Below are positions 12,097 through 23,831 of a stretch of 64,000 nt of DNA, in pieces; the stretch's first letter is position 1; the number at the start of each line of letters is the position of its first letter. Below the pieces are notes generated by a model. The model made no database searches. It was not told the origin of the DNA and worked only from the letters and a program-made list of their open reading frames with translations. The position numbers were made by a program, and so were the translations under genes. This DNA is from Leptasterias polaris (taxonomy: Eukaryota; Echinodermata; Asteroidea; Forcipulatida; Asteriidae). The DNA lies in contig JAZGTN010000089.1 of the NCBI GenBank assembly GCA_037783415.1, positions 1,860,001 to 1,924,000 on the forward strand, written 5' to 3'.

Positions 12097-12881
12097 GTCA
12101 TCGGCCGGCCGGGCTGTGGGCGGAGCGAGGGTGCAAACATTTCAATGGTTGCTTTACTTATATGCTCTACCCACAGCCCGGCCGGCCGATGACGTCGTAT
12201 TTTTATTGCCATGATTGGGATCATTCCAAAATGGCGGTGCCCAATACACATCGTGGAAAGTAATTCGGAGTAAGTCGCACAATTATTGTGTCATCGGCTG
12301 GCCGGGCTGTGGGCGGAGCGAGGGTGCAAACATTTCAATGGTTGCTTTACTTATAATATGCTCCGCCCACAGCCCGGCCGGCCGATGACGTCGTATTTTT
12401 ATTGGCATGATTGGGATCATTCCAAAATGGCGGTGCCCAATACACATCGTGGAAAGTAATTCGGAGTAAGTCGCACAATTATTGTGTCATCGGCTGGCCG
12501 GGCTGTGGGCGGAGCGAGGGTGCAAACATTTCAATGGTTGCTTTACTTATAATATGCTCCGCCCACAGCCCGGCCGGCCGATGACGTCGTATTTTTATTG
12601 GCATGATTGGGATCATTCCAAAATGGCGGCGCCCAATACACATCGCGGAAAGTAATTCGGAGTAAGTCGCACAATTATTGTGTCATCGGCTGGCCGGGAT
12701 GTGGGCGGAGCGAGGGTGCAAACATTTCAATGGTTGCTTTACTTATAATATGCTCCGCCCACAGCCCGGCCGGCCGATGACGTCGTATTTTTATTGGCAT
12801 GATTGGGATCATTCCAAAATGGCGGCGCCCAATACACATCGCGGAAAGTAATTCCGAGTAAGTCGCACAATTATTGTTTGA
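12097..12881. repeat. Tandem array, four 196-bp units, each with its own hairpin
   Basis: Units start at about 12097, 12290, 12486 and 12682. Each holds a roughly 29-bp hairpin arm pair around CCGGGCTGTGGGCGGAGC and GCTCCGCCCACAGCCCGG, then GATGACGTCGTATTTTTATT, GATTGGGATCATTCCAAAAT and a CGCACAATTATTGT end. The later units are nearly identical, which suggests recent duplication or gene conversion. Confidence 0.9.
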
Positions 12882-13157
12882 AATATCCTATTAAAAAGTT
12901 ATTTGTTTGAACATCCAAAACACACAAGGAAAGTTAAGAGCTAGGTGAACACATTTAGCTGGTTTAAACCGCCGAATGGCCCGTAGGGCATGCGCTATGA
13001 AATGGTTATCGCTTAGCTTAAAAAGAAATGGGTGGGACGTATGACCAAGGATTCAGCTTGGTGGGGCTACCATTTTGCATGTTGCTACTGCGTGGATGAT
13101 GCGAAGCCAATGCACAATATGTGATGAATCATTCGATTTAAAATTGTGTAGATTGAG

Positions 13158-13460
13158 TCATGGGTAATTGGGGAGTGTATCGGCGATTTGTTTTCTCGTA
13201 TCCGTTCTGTAATGTATACCTGCAAATGACCTTTTGATGTCAGCAACCAATTCTATCTGGTACTTGCGCTCAAAACAAGTGTTGGGTACCAGCGAATCCG
13301 CATCTTGGCTCAAGCGATGTGATTGCCTATCCGAATTCGCAGGCTGTATGCCAGCGTTCTGTCTGCAATTCATGTCATGTGCAATAATGCGTGGGATCGA
13401 TCCGAGGTACCGTAGATGGCCGGGCACGTTGCGTATGACTACGAGTTTAGCGGCACACAA
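13158..13460 (-). other. Unrecognised 100-codon open frame inside the fold-back element
   Basis: This is an open frame in the unpaired right part of the element, more GC-rich than its surroundings. The product has no domain I recognise (no visible zinc-finger pattern or DDE motif), and the opposite strand is also open for 88 codons (13234-13500). It might be a captured or decayed transposase piece. It could equally be chance. Confidence 0.2.
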
Positions 13461-13741
13461 AATGCACGTAAAACGTCGACCTCCTGCATGTTTACTTTAA
13501 AATCTATGCTTTGCAAATTTGTTTCAGCTTATTGGGAATAAATAGTTCTTTTTAATTTGGATAAACACAAACAAATTGTAAGTTTCATGAAAAAATTAAC
13601 AAAAAAACAAAAACAAAAAACAAAAACGACCCGAGATTTCAGCACTTTTGGGTCGGTCGCGGAGGGCAACTCAACAATTTAATTTTTTTTGCCTTAAGCT
13701 TATGGCCATGCCTGCATGCTTATTCAGACCAAATTTAGTTT

Positions 13742-14138
13742 TTAAAGGGACACGTTGCCTTGGATCGGACGAGTTGGTCTATAAAAAGCGTTTGTAACCG
13801 TTTGTTATAAAATGCATATTGTTAGAAATATGTTTTAAAAGTAGAATACAATGATCCACACAAATATGCCTCGAAATTGCGTGGTTTTCATTTTACATCG
13901 TCAACTAACACGGTCAGCCATTTATGGGAGTCAAATTTTTGACTCCCATATAAATGGCCGACTGTGTTAGTTCGCAAAGTAAAAGGAAAACCACGCAATT
14001 TCGAGGCATATTTGTGTGGATCTTTGTATTCTACTGTACTTTTAAAACATCTTTCTAACCATATGCATTTTATAACAAACGGTTACAAACGCTTTTTATA
14101 GACCAACTCGTCCAATCCAAGGCAACGTGTTCCTTTAA
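13742..14138. mobile_element. Near-perfect palindromic TTAA-flanked MITE, 397 bp
   Basis: TTAA is followed by AGGGACACGTTGCCTTGGAT at the left and mirrored by ATCCAAGGCAACGTGTTCCT with TTAA at the right. The arms of about 190 bp are complementary throughout and meet at GACTCCCATAAATGGC-like sequence near 13940. TTAA flanks suggest a piggyBac- or Kolobok-like target preference. There is no coding capacity. Confidence 0.85.
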
Positions 14139-14418
14139 TATGATTAACTAAGGAAAAACATGGAATTGGAATCTGAACCAAGCCCCCCTATATACAGCAA
14201 GAAATTTTAAACTGGGCCGTTTTATACGACCATAAGACTCATTAACAAATGCAAAAGCTACCCCTTCCGTTCCCCCGCCCATCTAAACAAAACATAACTC
14301 GTGTCGTGGTCTTCTTATTTTCACAACGCACGTTGACCATACAACAACAACACACGACCTCGTCGTAGAATCACCATTTATAAAAAATAAAAAATATCTT
14401 AAAAACTACACAACTCAC

Positions 14419-14700
14419 CTCCCGTTTTAACATCAATAATGACCTGAAAATTCCTTCACGTGCACCTCGATTCCCCCTTAAATCATCATTCGATCAACTG
14501 GCCGAATTTCTGGGGCAGGCTCGTCGGTTTCTTCGACGAAATTCAGAGAGAACTGTCAGGAAAAACACGTCACAATTCTGTAGTAAAATGGGAAATGTTG
14601 CGTTGCTCGCTGACGTGAACCCACTAGCCTCTCGACGGACGGACGGTGGACGGTCTGCATATTATTCTTGTGTGTACGATTTGATTTAGTTGTACGGACG
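14419..14700 (-). promoter_or_regulatory. Candidate promoter and non-coding first exon
   Basis: The stretch is locally CpG-rich (TCGTCGGTTTCTTCGACG, CTCGACGGACGGACGG), unlike its AT-rich surroundings. On the minus strand it ends in a good splice donor, GGGAG|GTGAGT, at 14419. It may be the 5' end of a minus-strand gene running left, possibly including 5098-5156. No transcript evidence is available. Confidence 0.3.
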
Positions 14701-14740
14701 TGAAAATGTAACGTACGCTGTGGTATACTAGCTGTACGTT

Positions 14741-14759
14741 GGGGGGGGGGGGGGGGGGG
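14741..14759 (+). repeat. G homopolymer, 19 bp
   Basis: An unbroken run of 19 G, one of several long G or C runs in this window. Its length may be unreliable in the assembly. Confidence 0.9.
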
Positions 14760-16348
14760 CGACAGTCACCCGAAATGTATGACGTCACATACTGACCAAC
14801 CGTACTTAAAGGAGTGGTTTTATTTTAAATAAATAATAACAATACATGTAACAACTAAATAAAATTTGTGTTCTCCCTTTTTAAAATAATATAAGATGAA
14901 AAGATAAATGAACTAAGTTTTTTGTTTGCCCCCCCCCCTTTTTTTTACTGGAATGCAATTTTGTTAAATGTATAAATTATGCCACTCTGGTGAATGTTAT
15001 TAGTCAACATAATTGACAGAAAACTAACAATTAAAATACTCTATACCAGGCACAATGATTATTTAATTAACTAATTTTGGGAAACTGCTGAAAAGTCATT
15101 TTATTTTAAGTTTAAACTTTTCAAATTCTCATACCTTATTTTTCAACAGAGGGCAGCATTCACGTCAAAAAATCTAATAATTATAAAATACAAAGAATTG
15201 TATTAAACACATTAACTCTCGCAGTTCAGAGACAAAATAATATAATACTAGTTTTTAGTAAACAGTTCGATCTGTAAACTCCCTGATTATTCACAACATA
15301 ATTATCCATCCAGTCTAGAGAAAGATTCGTTTGCCGTAACGAATTTGAGCCAGATTGGATCCTTCATAACACATGTTTCTGCTTCTTCACTAATTACAGC
15401 TTGGTTTTATTGAAAACTAGACGTTTATAACAGGTTTCTGTCTTAAAGATACGTCTATTTTAAGTAAATTTAAACAAAATGAGTGTTCGTTTAATCTCTA
15501 CTTGAACTTTTTCACGCAAATTTTCACTTAACATTTTCACCGTATCCCCCGTGATTTGTTTGGAGGAAGGAAGGACAAGTATTTTTTTCCTCCATTGTTT
15601 GATGTTTTAAAAAAACACATATGTACATGTATGAACAGGGTCGGTCCAATTAAGCGTGCGATGATTGCATAATATGGATTAATCACTGAGTGATGGTGCC
15701 AAATAAGCATAAGAAAAGGCTGCCAAAAACGAGAATATCCTCTAAAATGATGTCATTCAGATGACATGTTTCCTTGGGGTTGTCAATAGCTGAGTGCCCG
15801 GCCGGGGAAGTCAGAAGTAGGTCAGTTGTTCACCCTCCTCATTCATTTCCTACGGGTCTGTACCTACATTTTACATGAAACATATTCCCCCCCAAAAAAA
15901 ACAAACAAACAAACAAACAAGTGGATTTTCCCCCGATGTATTGCAGCACAGATGGCCTTTCTTCGATGCGTTCCTCAGTAGTGGTCTCACAATTCCACGG
16001 GTTTAAGTACTTTCATGAAATCAGGAAATTGGAAATGGGAAATGACAGTTACATGTTTTATACGTGCCACCAAGGAAGAACTCAATCATCAACGAATATG
16101 CACATTCATCTGCCTCTAATGTTGACAAGAATTTCTTTCGCAACTTGGGACCACTTGCTGAATTACCTAGAGCACGAGGTAGATTTCTTAGAGCGTCATG
16201 CAGCGGCCCGCGCTCCCTCTTGATTTTTGAAGATGAAACTAAAATATTTTTTTGTGATAGCATCGGGCACTCAACGTTGTGTAAAGGTTGTCAGAAACCA
16301 CTATGCTGATTGAATGACGTGCAACTAAAGTCCTTTTCGAAACCACGG

Positions 16349-16541
16349 CAATGGGAGACTTTAGAACGCTAGGTGGCAGCAGACTTACCAGGTAAATTTC
16401 CATTGTTTACGTAGTTCTGAGCATGCGCACATTACCCAGAACAATGGATTTACCATTGATCTCCATTATCAGTATAATGGAGATCAATGGGATTTACCTG
16501 GTAAGTGTGCTGCCACCTAGCGTCCCAAAAGTCCACCATTG
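16349..16541. mobile_element. MITE with GCTAGGTGGCAGCAGACTTA-type inverted ends
   Basis: The left end reads CAATGGGAGACTTT, then CGCTAGGTGGCAGC and TTACCAGGTAAAT; the right end is the complement. The centre has a second inverted repeat, ATTGATCTCCATTAT/ATAATGGAGATCAAT. A shorter copy is at 55014-55160. Confidence 0.85.
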
Positions 16542-16971
16542 GGATTGGCCTCGGTTATTATTATTTTTTAACGTTTGTTTTTGGTACGAATAGACCATGT
16601 GACCTGTGACATCACACGTTTACAAAAGAGCCACAGAGCCTGGACTTCCTGCAGGCACAGTTTGTACGCTCTCAAGATGGAAGAATACAATAAATCTTAT
16701 GTTGTATGGAGATTGCACTGTCTGATTTTTCTCAACTTTTGATATGAAGAAGGGGGGGGGGGGACATCTCAAAAACTGTACAGCAGCTGCTTTTGTAATT
16801 GAATCTATGTGAAAATTATGACACAAAATGTAAATTTTCCCATATTGCCTGTGTAGTATCTTGCCCGTCAGGAAATGCATTAGATTGGACAAGGTCACCA
16901 TTTCTATAAACAAAGATTACATGGTATATATAGTGTCGGGGCTTGAAATGGACCCAAGCCCAGGGGCCTTT

Positions 16972-17296
16972 TCCAAACCTCGGCTTGGGCTCCGGCTCCA
17001 GGCTTCGTGTGATGTCCGAATCATGCGTGCAATACACACACACTGATGCTCAAATAATAGTATTTATAACAGAGCATGCCGGAGGCCGGTGTGGCAGGAG
17101 ATTCTGTCCCCCGGAGATGCTGACCACCCCCCCCCCCCCCCCCCATATGGCGAACTGTGTAAAAACTTCTTATGAACGCGCCCTTTTCTTAATCATCCTC
17201 CTCCAGCCCATGTTAATTTCCCATAATATGGGAGACAGAATCTCCGGGAGCAGATCTACCTATAACACACCAGGAGCCCAAACCGAGGTTTAGGAA
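16972..17296. repeat. Imperfect inverted repeat around a C run
   Basis: CCAAACCTCGGCTTGGGCTCC at the left is mirrored by GGAGCCCAAACCGAGGTTTA at the right. Inside, AGGAGATTCTGTCCCCCGG is mirrored by GAGACAGAATCTCCGGGA, and a run of about 18 C lies between them. Probably a diverged MITE. Confidence 0.55.
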
Positions 17297-17354
17297 AATA
17301 CCCTGGATCAACCAGAAGCACGCCCTCTACTTGAATACGTGCTCTTCTTTTCAC

Positions 17355-17392
17355 GCCCCCCCCCCCCCTCCCCCCACACACACACACACACC
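17355..17392 (+). repeat. C run and (CA)n microsatellite
   Basis: A run of C interrupted by one T is followed by about eight CA units. Low-complexity DNA. Confidence 0.9.
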
Positions 17393-17677
17393 ACTGGATC
17401 AGGAGAGCGCAGAGGAGGTACGTGCAGTAGTACCCCCGGGTGAAAGTTCATAATTCAATGACCACAGGCCTGCTTTGATCATGACGACACAGCCACTTTA
17501 ATCGGTAAACAAATGTATTACCTTCCTTCCACATTTGAACAATATTGACCCTCTTCTCTAAAGAGAACAAGATAAAGGAGGCGATATAAATATCACGCAA
17601 TGAGACTGACACGACATAAATCAGAATAAAATTAATAACTATAAATTGGCAATGAGGGCAGTATATACCTTCGGCTG

Positions 17678-18395
17678 GCTTGCATGGGGGCGCACCACAC
17701 CAAATAAGCCAGAATTCATGCGCCAAGCTACTTATCATAATTTTACAACTTATTTTTAATTACAACGTTTTGGGGGTCATGCAATTAATAGATTGTGTAA
17801 ATATAAGAATCTATCACAACCCGGGGGTTCGGTGCTTCAACTTTTGAGGAGACTGGGAAAGTGGAGAAGTGCTTCACGAAAACTGGCAGCAAGTCGGTTT
17901 TGGAAAACAAAAAATGTTCGTGTTTTTTTCTTCTGGGGTAGTTAGCAAAAATTCCGAAAGTTTATTTAGTGTGGTGCGCCCATGGGCGCACCACACTAAA
18001 TAATCTCCCATAGGAACCAATGCTAAATTATAAATATTCAAAAATACTCAAAATATCGTGTAAGTCGCTCAGCCTCTTGAAAACCAATCAGACATATTTT
18101 CGGACAACTAAACTTCAGAATTCTTCAGGTCAGCCGTTTTGAATTTTTTCTAGCGACCTGCTGCCAGTTTTCGTGAAATAGGGCCGACTTAAACGCCTAA
18201 ATTTATCAAGTCTCCCCAAAAGTTGAAACACAAAACCCCCAGGTTGTGATAGATTCGTGTAATTAGACAATCTATTAATTACATTACCCCCAAAACGTTA
18301 TAATTAAAAATAAGTTGTGGGTTTACAAATTATAATAATGAGCTTGGCGCACGAATATTGTCCCTTTTAGTATGGTGCACCCGCATGCTCATGGC
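17678..18395. mobile_element. Nested fold-back element, about 715 bp
   Basis: The arms 17678-17900 and 18160-18395 are inverted and diverged (GAATTCATGCGCCAAGCT versus AGCTTGGCGCACGAAT; GATTGTGTAAATATAAGAAT versus its counterpart). At the exact middle is a perfect 42-bp palindrome, 17962-18003, whose core GTGGTGCGCCCATGGGCGC resembles the element's own outer ends (GGGGGCGCACCACACC). Confidence 0.8.
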
Positions 18396-21300
18396 GCACA
18401 AAAGGGGCGTATCTAAGGAGAAATTAAATGGGGGTTCAAATAGGTTAAAACGGGCCATACTTTGGGCTAATAAAGAAATAAAGAAACATAAAAATGAATC
18501 TCACTGTAACCAGATTAATTTTATTCTACATTTTGATGTCTCTATTTACAAATTTTAACCAGAAACTTTAATTAGAAGAATACCATCCATCATGACAACT
18601 CTTAAAATCTAAGCAAGCTATAAAAATGTCAATGATTAAAAATTATCATTTACTGTGCTTCGAGTGTACACATTACATGACTAATAATTAAAATATTCCC
18701 AAACACATGATAGAAGACAATAAATTAAATAAAATAAAAGGTAAATTTGTTGTCCTCTTGAAAGTCAAGTTCATTATATTGAAAGGAGAGATTTTTATTG
18801 GAGAAGTGACCTTTAAATAATGAAATGAAACCATGAATAGAAAGTTTTCCGTCTAAACAAAATCCTGGTTTGAGAAAAATAACATAAAAACAATCGTAAT
18901 TCAACATTCTTTATTTAAAAAAATAATAACTTCGATTAAGTTTGATGATAATATGTAATAAATACAATGATTTCACCCTCCATGCTTATTGGGCCTCAAG
19001 CATTCCAGACACCATCTCAACTCCTTTGGAGTATCCAGCAACAGCAACCAAATGAAAGCATAGGTTGGTATTCATTCACATAAAACAAACTTTACTCTCT
19101 CATGAACCTATTTACTCCTGGGTGATGAGAAGCAATTAAACAGCCTTGCAAATAAAGGGTAGAAAACGTCACGACTGGGATTCGAACCCACACCTTAATG
19201 ACTCGGCCATCAGAACTTGTGTTTGATGGCTGAGGGCTTGACCACTCGTCCATGACACGCTGACATTCTTTGTGCTAAGCACACATTACTCTAAATGGCA
19301 TCTTCTACTTTGTGCTTAGCCTATTTGGCACAGCCAAGGAAAATACCCAACTATCTTCTGAAAGATCAACTTGTGAAGCTGGTGTGAACATTCTCTAGCA
19401 TTTATGTGCTTTAATAATAACAACAAAGAAGATGTTAAAACTTCCCCCAAAACAAGATCATGTTTGTAGAACTTCAGGAAATAACCATGTTTGACCAACC
19501 TGACCCAGTGTTGGCCCTGTGTCCAATGAATATAGTTGAAAACTTGTTTATTTCTTAAATTCTTTCTGTTGATCACCAAAGAACTGATTGTACTTTGTGC
19601 ATGAAAAAATAGTTGTTAACATCTCAAAAACTGATGTGCACTTAAACATACACATAATTATCTTTTATAATAACTATAAGTACCCTTTTCTTCTTTCACC
19701 AGAATATATTCTTGTGTCTATGAATCTATTACCAACTGAAGTTATAAGTTATTTGTAATATCAATCTTAATTATTTCAACCCTTACGGTAAACCTACTTT
19801 TCACACAGTTTTCATGATTAAACCTAATTCTTATTTTCACATTTTACAAATTACTTTTTTGTTGAACCTTATTCTACATTAGTTTAAATGTTTACAAGAG
19901 AAATATTTTACAAAATAAATATAGCTTTGATTAAATATATATTTCCTCTAGGTTGCTTCCGGAAAGATTTGAGATAAGTGCCAACAATATATACAAATAA
20001 TTAACCTCTGTATGACTGTACCATAAATAAGAAGAAAAAAAATTTTGAAGTGATGAAATGAAAAACAAAATTATAAATCAGAGGGAAAACAATTAACATA
20101 ATTAGATACATGCATAAATAAGAATAATTTATTCATTGATAGGATATTTGCATTTTAAATTTCAAACACAAAATGAGCAGAGGTTGTATGGTTTAGAATG
20201 CAAGCCAATATAAAAAGACAACAAATTAAAAAACTTAAATCTTAAGTGAGGGTTTTAAAATCTCCATAAAATTGTTTGAATTTGGAACTGATATGATTTT
20301 ATGGAATGTCAAATAATTTTTCCTTTAGATATCACACCAATATATCAATGATTTTTTCACTTTTTTGATCCATGAGGAAAGATCTGCGGAATGTGCTTAC
20401 TGCTAAACGATCTCTTCATTTTAGAAACCTAAGGCCATACTTGGACAACTCTAAATCTTATTATAAGCAATTACACAATTTCCTGATGAAAGTTTTATTA
20501 AACCTGTTACAACAGACTAAACTCAGAACACCTTGATAAACATAATTGTAAGTGGAAAATATATGAGACTGTGAAGGTTTGTTATCAATAACGAGAATTA
20601 TTGCTGATTTGGATTATACAGTATCTCTAGCTATAGAGTAAGGTTTACATTTCAAGTAAACTAATTTACACAAGGTGTTCTATGTAAGCACTAAGTTGTA
20701 ACATTAGAATGTCATTAAGAAATTGTTGACAAAATGTTGACAAAATTTGTTACCTTAAAAATTCTATGAAAATGTACAGCTCAAAGACTTGACCTCATTG
20801 TATTGAAAACATAGTCCAAATATCTACAGATCCGAATAACAAATTATCTATGTTTTTTGACATTAAATTAAACTGAAAGACAATTAATTAGTTAATGCAA
20901 AAACATTATTTTTTATGACTATAAAACTGCTGTTCGTCTTTACTGAGTAGCTTTTCTGCAAAACACGATTTCACACAGTGAGAATACGATGCAAAGCCAA
21001 TTAACAGTGCAGCCCTGTTCAACAGGGTCATTTGCATAATTTATGCAAAACAGATGCAACTACTCTTACATCTGTTATGATCTTATTTACATATGACTGC
21101 AACCTTGGACTTGGAAATTACCTTTTATGTACACGCAGATAGACAAAATAATAACTCATTTTAAAATGGAAATATCCCAATTTTAAAAATTTAGGTTAAC
21201 CGATAAAAAAACTCACATTTTCACAATTCAGGTATAACAAAATGGAATGGAACATTTGTTTAAATTTACAGACACCTGGCAACACAACTCCTTACTGCTG

Positions 21301-21785
21301 CTTAGCGGAGGAAAGTGTTGCTAAGCAGGATCAGGTCACCAATCACAATGTTACAAAAACTGTGCATTATATTCGACTGGTGCCTAGCTTTGTTAAGCCA
21401 TATTTGTTCACAACTATTTGAAATTCCGCATGCATATTCAGTGGTTCTTAGTCATGAATATTAAACACTTTCCTTTGTCCTTTAAAAGAAGTCATGAATA
21501 TTCCAATAAACAAAATTATACAGTTTAATTTAGTTTCCAATGAATATATTAATTTAAAATCATCATGGCATCCAAAAATAACACAATATGTACAGTGCAC
21601 GCAATTAAAAAATTAAAATTAAAATATCTTATTCCAATGTCAAGGCAGTCACCACTAGCTAAAAATCATAGCTGAATATTTCACTTTCAAAAAAATCACA
21701 CACAAATAAATTATTGAATGGTTGCAACTTGCTTAAGTATTTGGTAATCTTCTTGGTGTCCACAGTTGAAAGAACATGTGTAACA
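18396..21785. other. AT-rich gene-free stretch
   Basis: About 3.4 kb very rich in A and T with short frames only. It contains one tRNA-like SINE (19165-19262). I see no exon with convincing splice sites. Confidence 0.5.
19165..19262 (-). repeat. tRNA-derived SINE head (Leu/Ser-like)
   Basis: Read on the minus strand: GTGTCATGGACGAGTGGTCA (A-box region), a long variable-arm hairpin, then a B-box GGTTCGAATCC (19181-19192 on the plus strand). The long extra arm suggests a tRNA-Leu or tRNA-Ser origin. The acceptor stem does not pair well, so it is not called a functional tRNA. Confidence 0.55.
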
Positions 21786-21789
21786 GCCT

Positions 21790-22067
21790 TGGGCCAATTT
21801 CATAGCTCTGCTTAACAGTAAGCAAGTTTTCACGCTAACTATAGCAGAAAATTTGTATAAAGCGAATTTTACAGGTTAGCAAGAAAATTTAGTGGGTCAG
21901 CTTGAGCGTTCAGCATAGATTTGCATTGTTTCGTCATTCATTTTCATACAGTAAGCGCCGGAAAATTAGCATGCCTTTTAGTGTGCTTACGGTTAGCAGC
22001 GTTAAGAAATGGCAACTTGCGCAGTAAGCACAAAATCAGCCGTTCAGCAGTTTATGAAATTGGGCCC
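21790..22067. mobile_element. GCTGCTTA-type MITE, 278 bp
   Basis: Begins GGGCCAATTTCATAGCTCTG and ends TTTATGAAATTGGGCCC, an inverted pair. It contains GCAGAAAATTTG, TTTCGTCATTCATTTTCATA and several AGTAAGC motifs shared with 55525-55735. Confidence 0.8.
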
Positions 22068-22117
22068 TTACATGTAAGGCCCTTATTGAATTTCAGTAGG
22101 GGCTCTGAAATAAAATC

Positions 22118-22437
22118 AAAGGCAGTGTATACTTTACATAAAACTTACATGGTAAAGAGCACTGGAGAGCTGTTGATACTATAAAACATTGTTCAAAATG
22201 ACTCCCTTTGAAGCTACATATGTAGTTTTAGAGAAAGAGGTAATTATTCACCCCAAAATTTGAATCTGAGAAAGGCTTTAAGTCTTTCTCAGGTATCTGA
22301 AAGCACACAATTCTCTGCAACAAGGGTGTTTTTCACTTTCATTATTTTCACAGGTTTGTTTTTTCATGCATATGTTTGGATACAACAACCGAGGATACTG
22401 GTCTTTGACATTTACCAAAATTATACACAGCCTTTAA
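22118..22437 (+). mobile_element. MITE of the TTAA-AGGCA family
   Basis: Starts AAAGGCAGTGTATACTTTAC and ends ACACAGCCTTTAA. It shares GGTAAAGAGCACTGGAGAGC, TATAAAACATTGTT, ATTTTCACAGGTTTGTT and GGTCTTTGACATT with the copies at 32565 and 33180. It lies just 3' of the taperin-like gene. Confidence 0.8.
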
Positions 22438-23613
22438 GTTTTGCGATGCACTCCAATAGATGGACTCCTCATAAAAACGGGGAAAATTACAAGTCTCTTA
22501 ACTCACGTTAAAATTGTGCAAAAATGCCATTTTATTAGATACTCTGTCAGAGTGAAATTTGAAACATGACATCATCGGACATCAAAACAAATGGGTCTGC
22601 AAATCCCAAAGAGGAATTTGTGTGCCAGCCAAAAGGTTAACTTCAATGCCGTTTTGATTAAATATCATCAAAACTCAGGAATGAACTAACAATTCTCTGG
22701 GCTAAAAGGGTACACACCATTTATTTGAAATGTGACATTATCAAACATTTTTGGATTTTGAAAAAAATTGCACTTGAAGAGCATCAAACAGTAGCACTTT
22801 CCCTAGTTTTAACATGATGTTAGAGACTTGTATTTGTGTTTTTTCCCCCCATTTTCATAAGGACTCTATTGGAAAATCAGTGGATCACAAAACTGAATTT
22901 GACCTTGGAGCTCCTCTTTAAACTGTCTCAAGCGATTTGCAATTCGAGTTCTAAATGTACATCTTTTATGCATTAGGTAGCAGTTTTAGTTGTTCATTTC
23001 AAAATTCACAATGAGTGCCTCATTAAGTGCTCCTATACATTGATTTGACTGAGGTGAGGTGGGGGGGGCAGGAGGCAGGGAGGTGAGCTGTAACCTCACT
23101 ACCTCATAGTGCAGAATACACAATAAAATACTAAACAATGTATTTGCCAGACCTTGTCAACAAAGGTTACACAAAAGCTGTGCACCATCAGTAGAAGTGG
23201 GCATTTGAGCACACTCTCAGGGTTGTTTACATCTAATGAACCTGTGACAGTGTATTGCTTTACGCAACACTGCCTGTTAAGAATAAACTGCATTCATTTT
23301 AAGTTCATAGACAGACATGAGAAACTCCTGACAATGTCAACATACAATTTTGATTTTGCTCTGATCACAGTTGGATATTATGTCATGCATATCAGCACGC
23401 AATGTATTAACAGAAGTTTCCATCCACTACAAATTTATCAAAAATCCAACTTCCATTTGAAGTGCTGTTTGAATGAAAAGGTTGTTTTCCATTATTAAAG
23501 TCACAAAATATATTCTCATAGAAACGTACTCTATGTAAAATCAGCCAGAAACACTTTTAGTGACTTGTTGTCAAGACTACTGTGAAACCATCTTTGACCT
23601 TTACCCTTTGTCT

Positions 23614-23831
23614 TCAAAACAGAAGGGCAGCGGAACCAGACCCAGCAGATGAGAAGTAGTCTCCTGAGTCATCGTAGGTAATTGCTAAACCATCCGATGC
23701 TGGTTCATCTGCTTTTGGAGGAGGGTCTTCCTCTTTGGGTGTAGGGGCTGAACGTTGCTGCTGCTGCTGCTGCTGACGGAATGATGTTGGGCTGAAGTTC
23801 TGCAGGTCCTTAGGAGTGTAACTTTGGAGAC
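23614..23831 (-). CDS. Taperin-like exon 3 (C-terminus and stop)
   Basis: The acceptor TTTGTGTGTAG|GT completes a Gly codon split after exon 2. It encodes LQSYTPKDLQNFSPTSFR, a seven-Gln run from (CAG)6CAA, an acidic Pro-rich stretch and the C-terminus, ending in TGA at 23616-23614. Confidence 0.85.

Larger units (their letters stand above)
11591..13677. mobile_element. Composite fold-back element, 2.1 kb
   Basis: The outer inverted ends are TTGTTGAGTTGCCCTCC (11591-11607) and its complement (13661-13677), each followed by a GGTCGGTC-type motif. Inner inverted arms are about 11868-12060 and 12840-13030 (AAATGTGTTCACCTAGCTC, GTGTGTTTTGGATGTTCAAA and complements). The centre is a tandem array. 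The layout recalls fold-back elements such as the TU elements described in sea urchin, but I cannot claim homology. The right side carries about 500 bp of unique sequence with no counterpart on the left. Confidence 0.75.
14139..16348. other. Gene-free stretch with one promoter-like patch
   Basis: Apart from the candidate promoter near 14419-14700 and a G run at 14741-14759, this holds AT-rich DNA without long frames or domains. An (AAAC)n patch lies at 15898-15920. Confidence 0.45.

Noticed and set aside
13158..13500. Transposase gene in the fold-back element
   Set aside because: The 100-codon frame has no DDE or zinc-finger signature, and the opposite strand is equally open.
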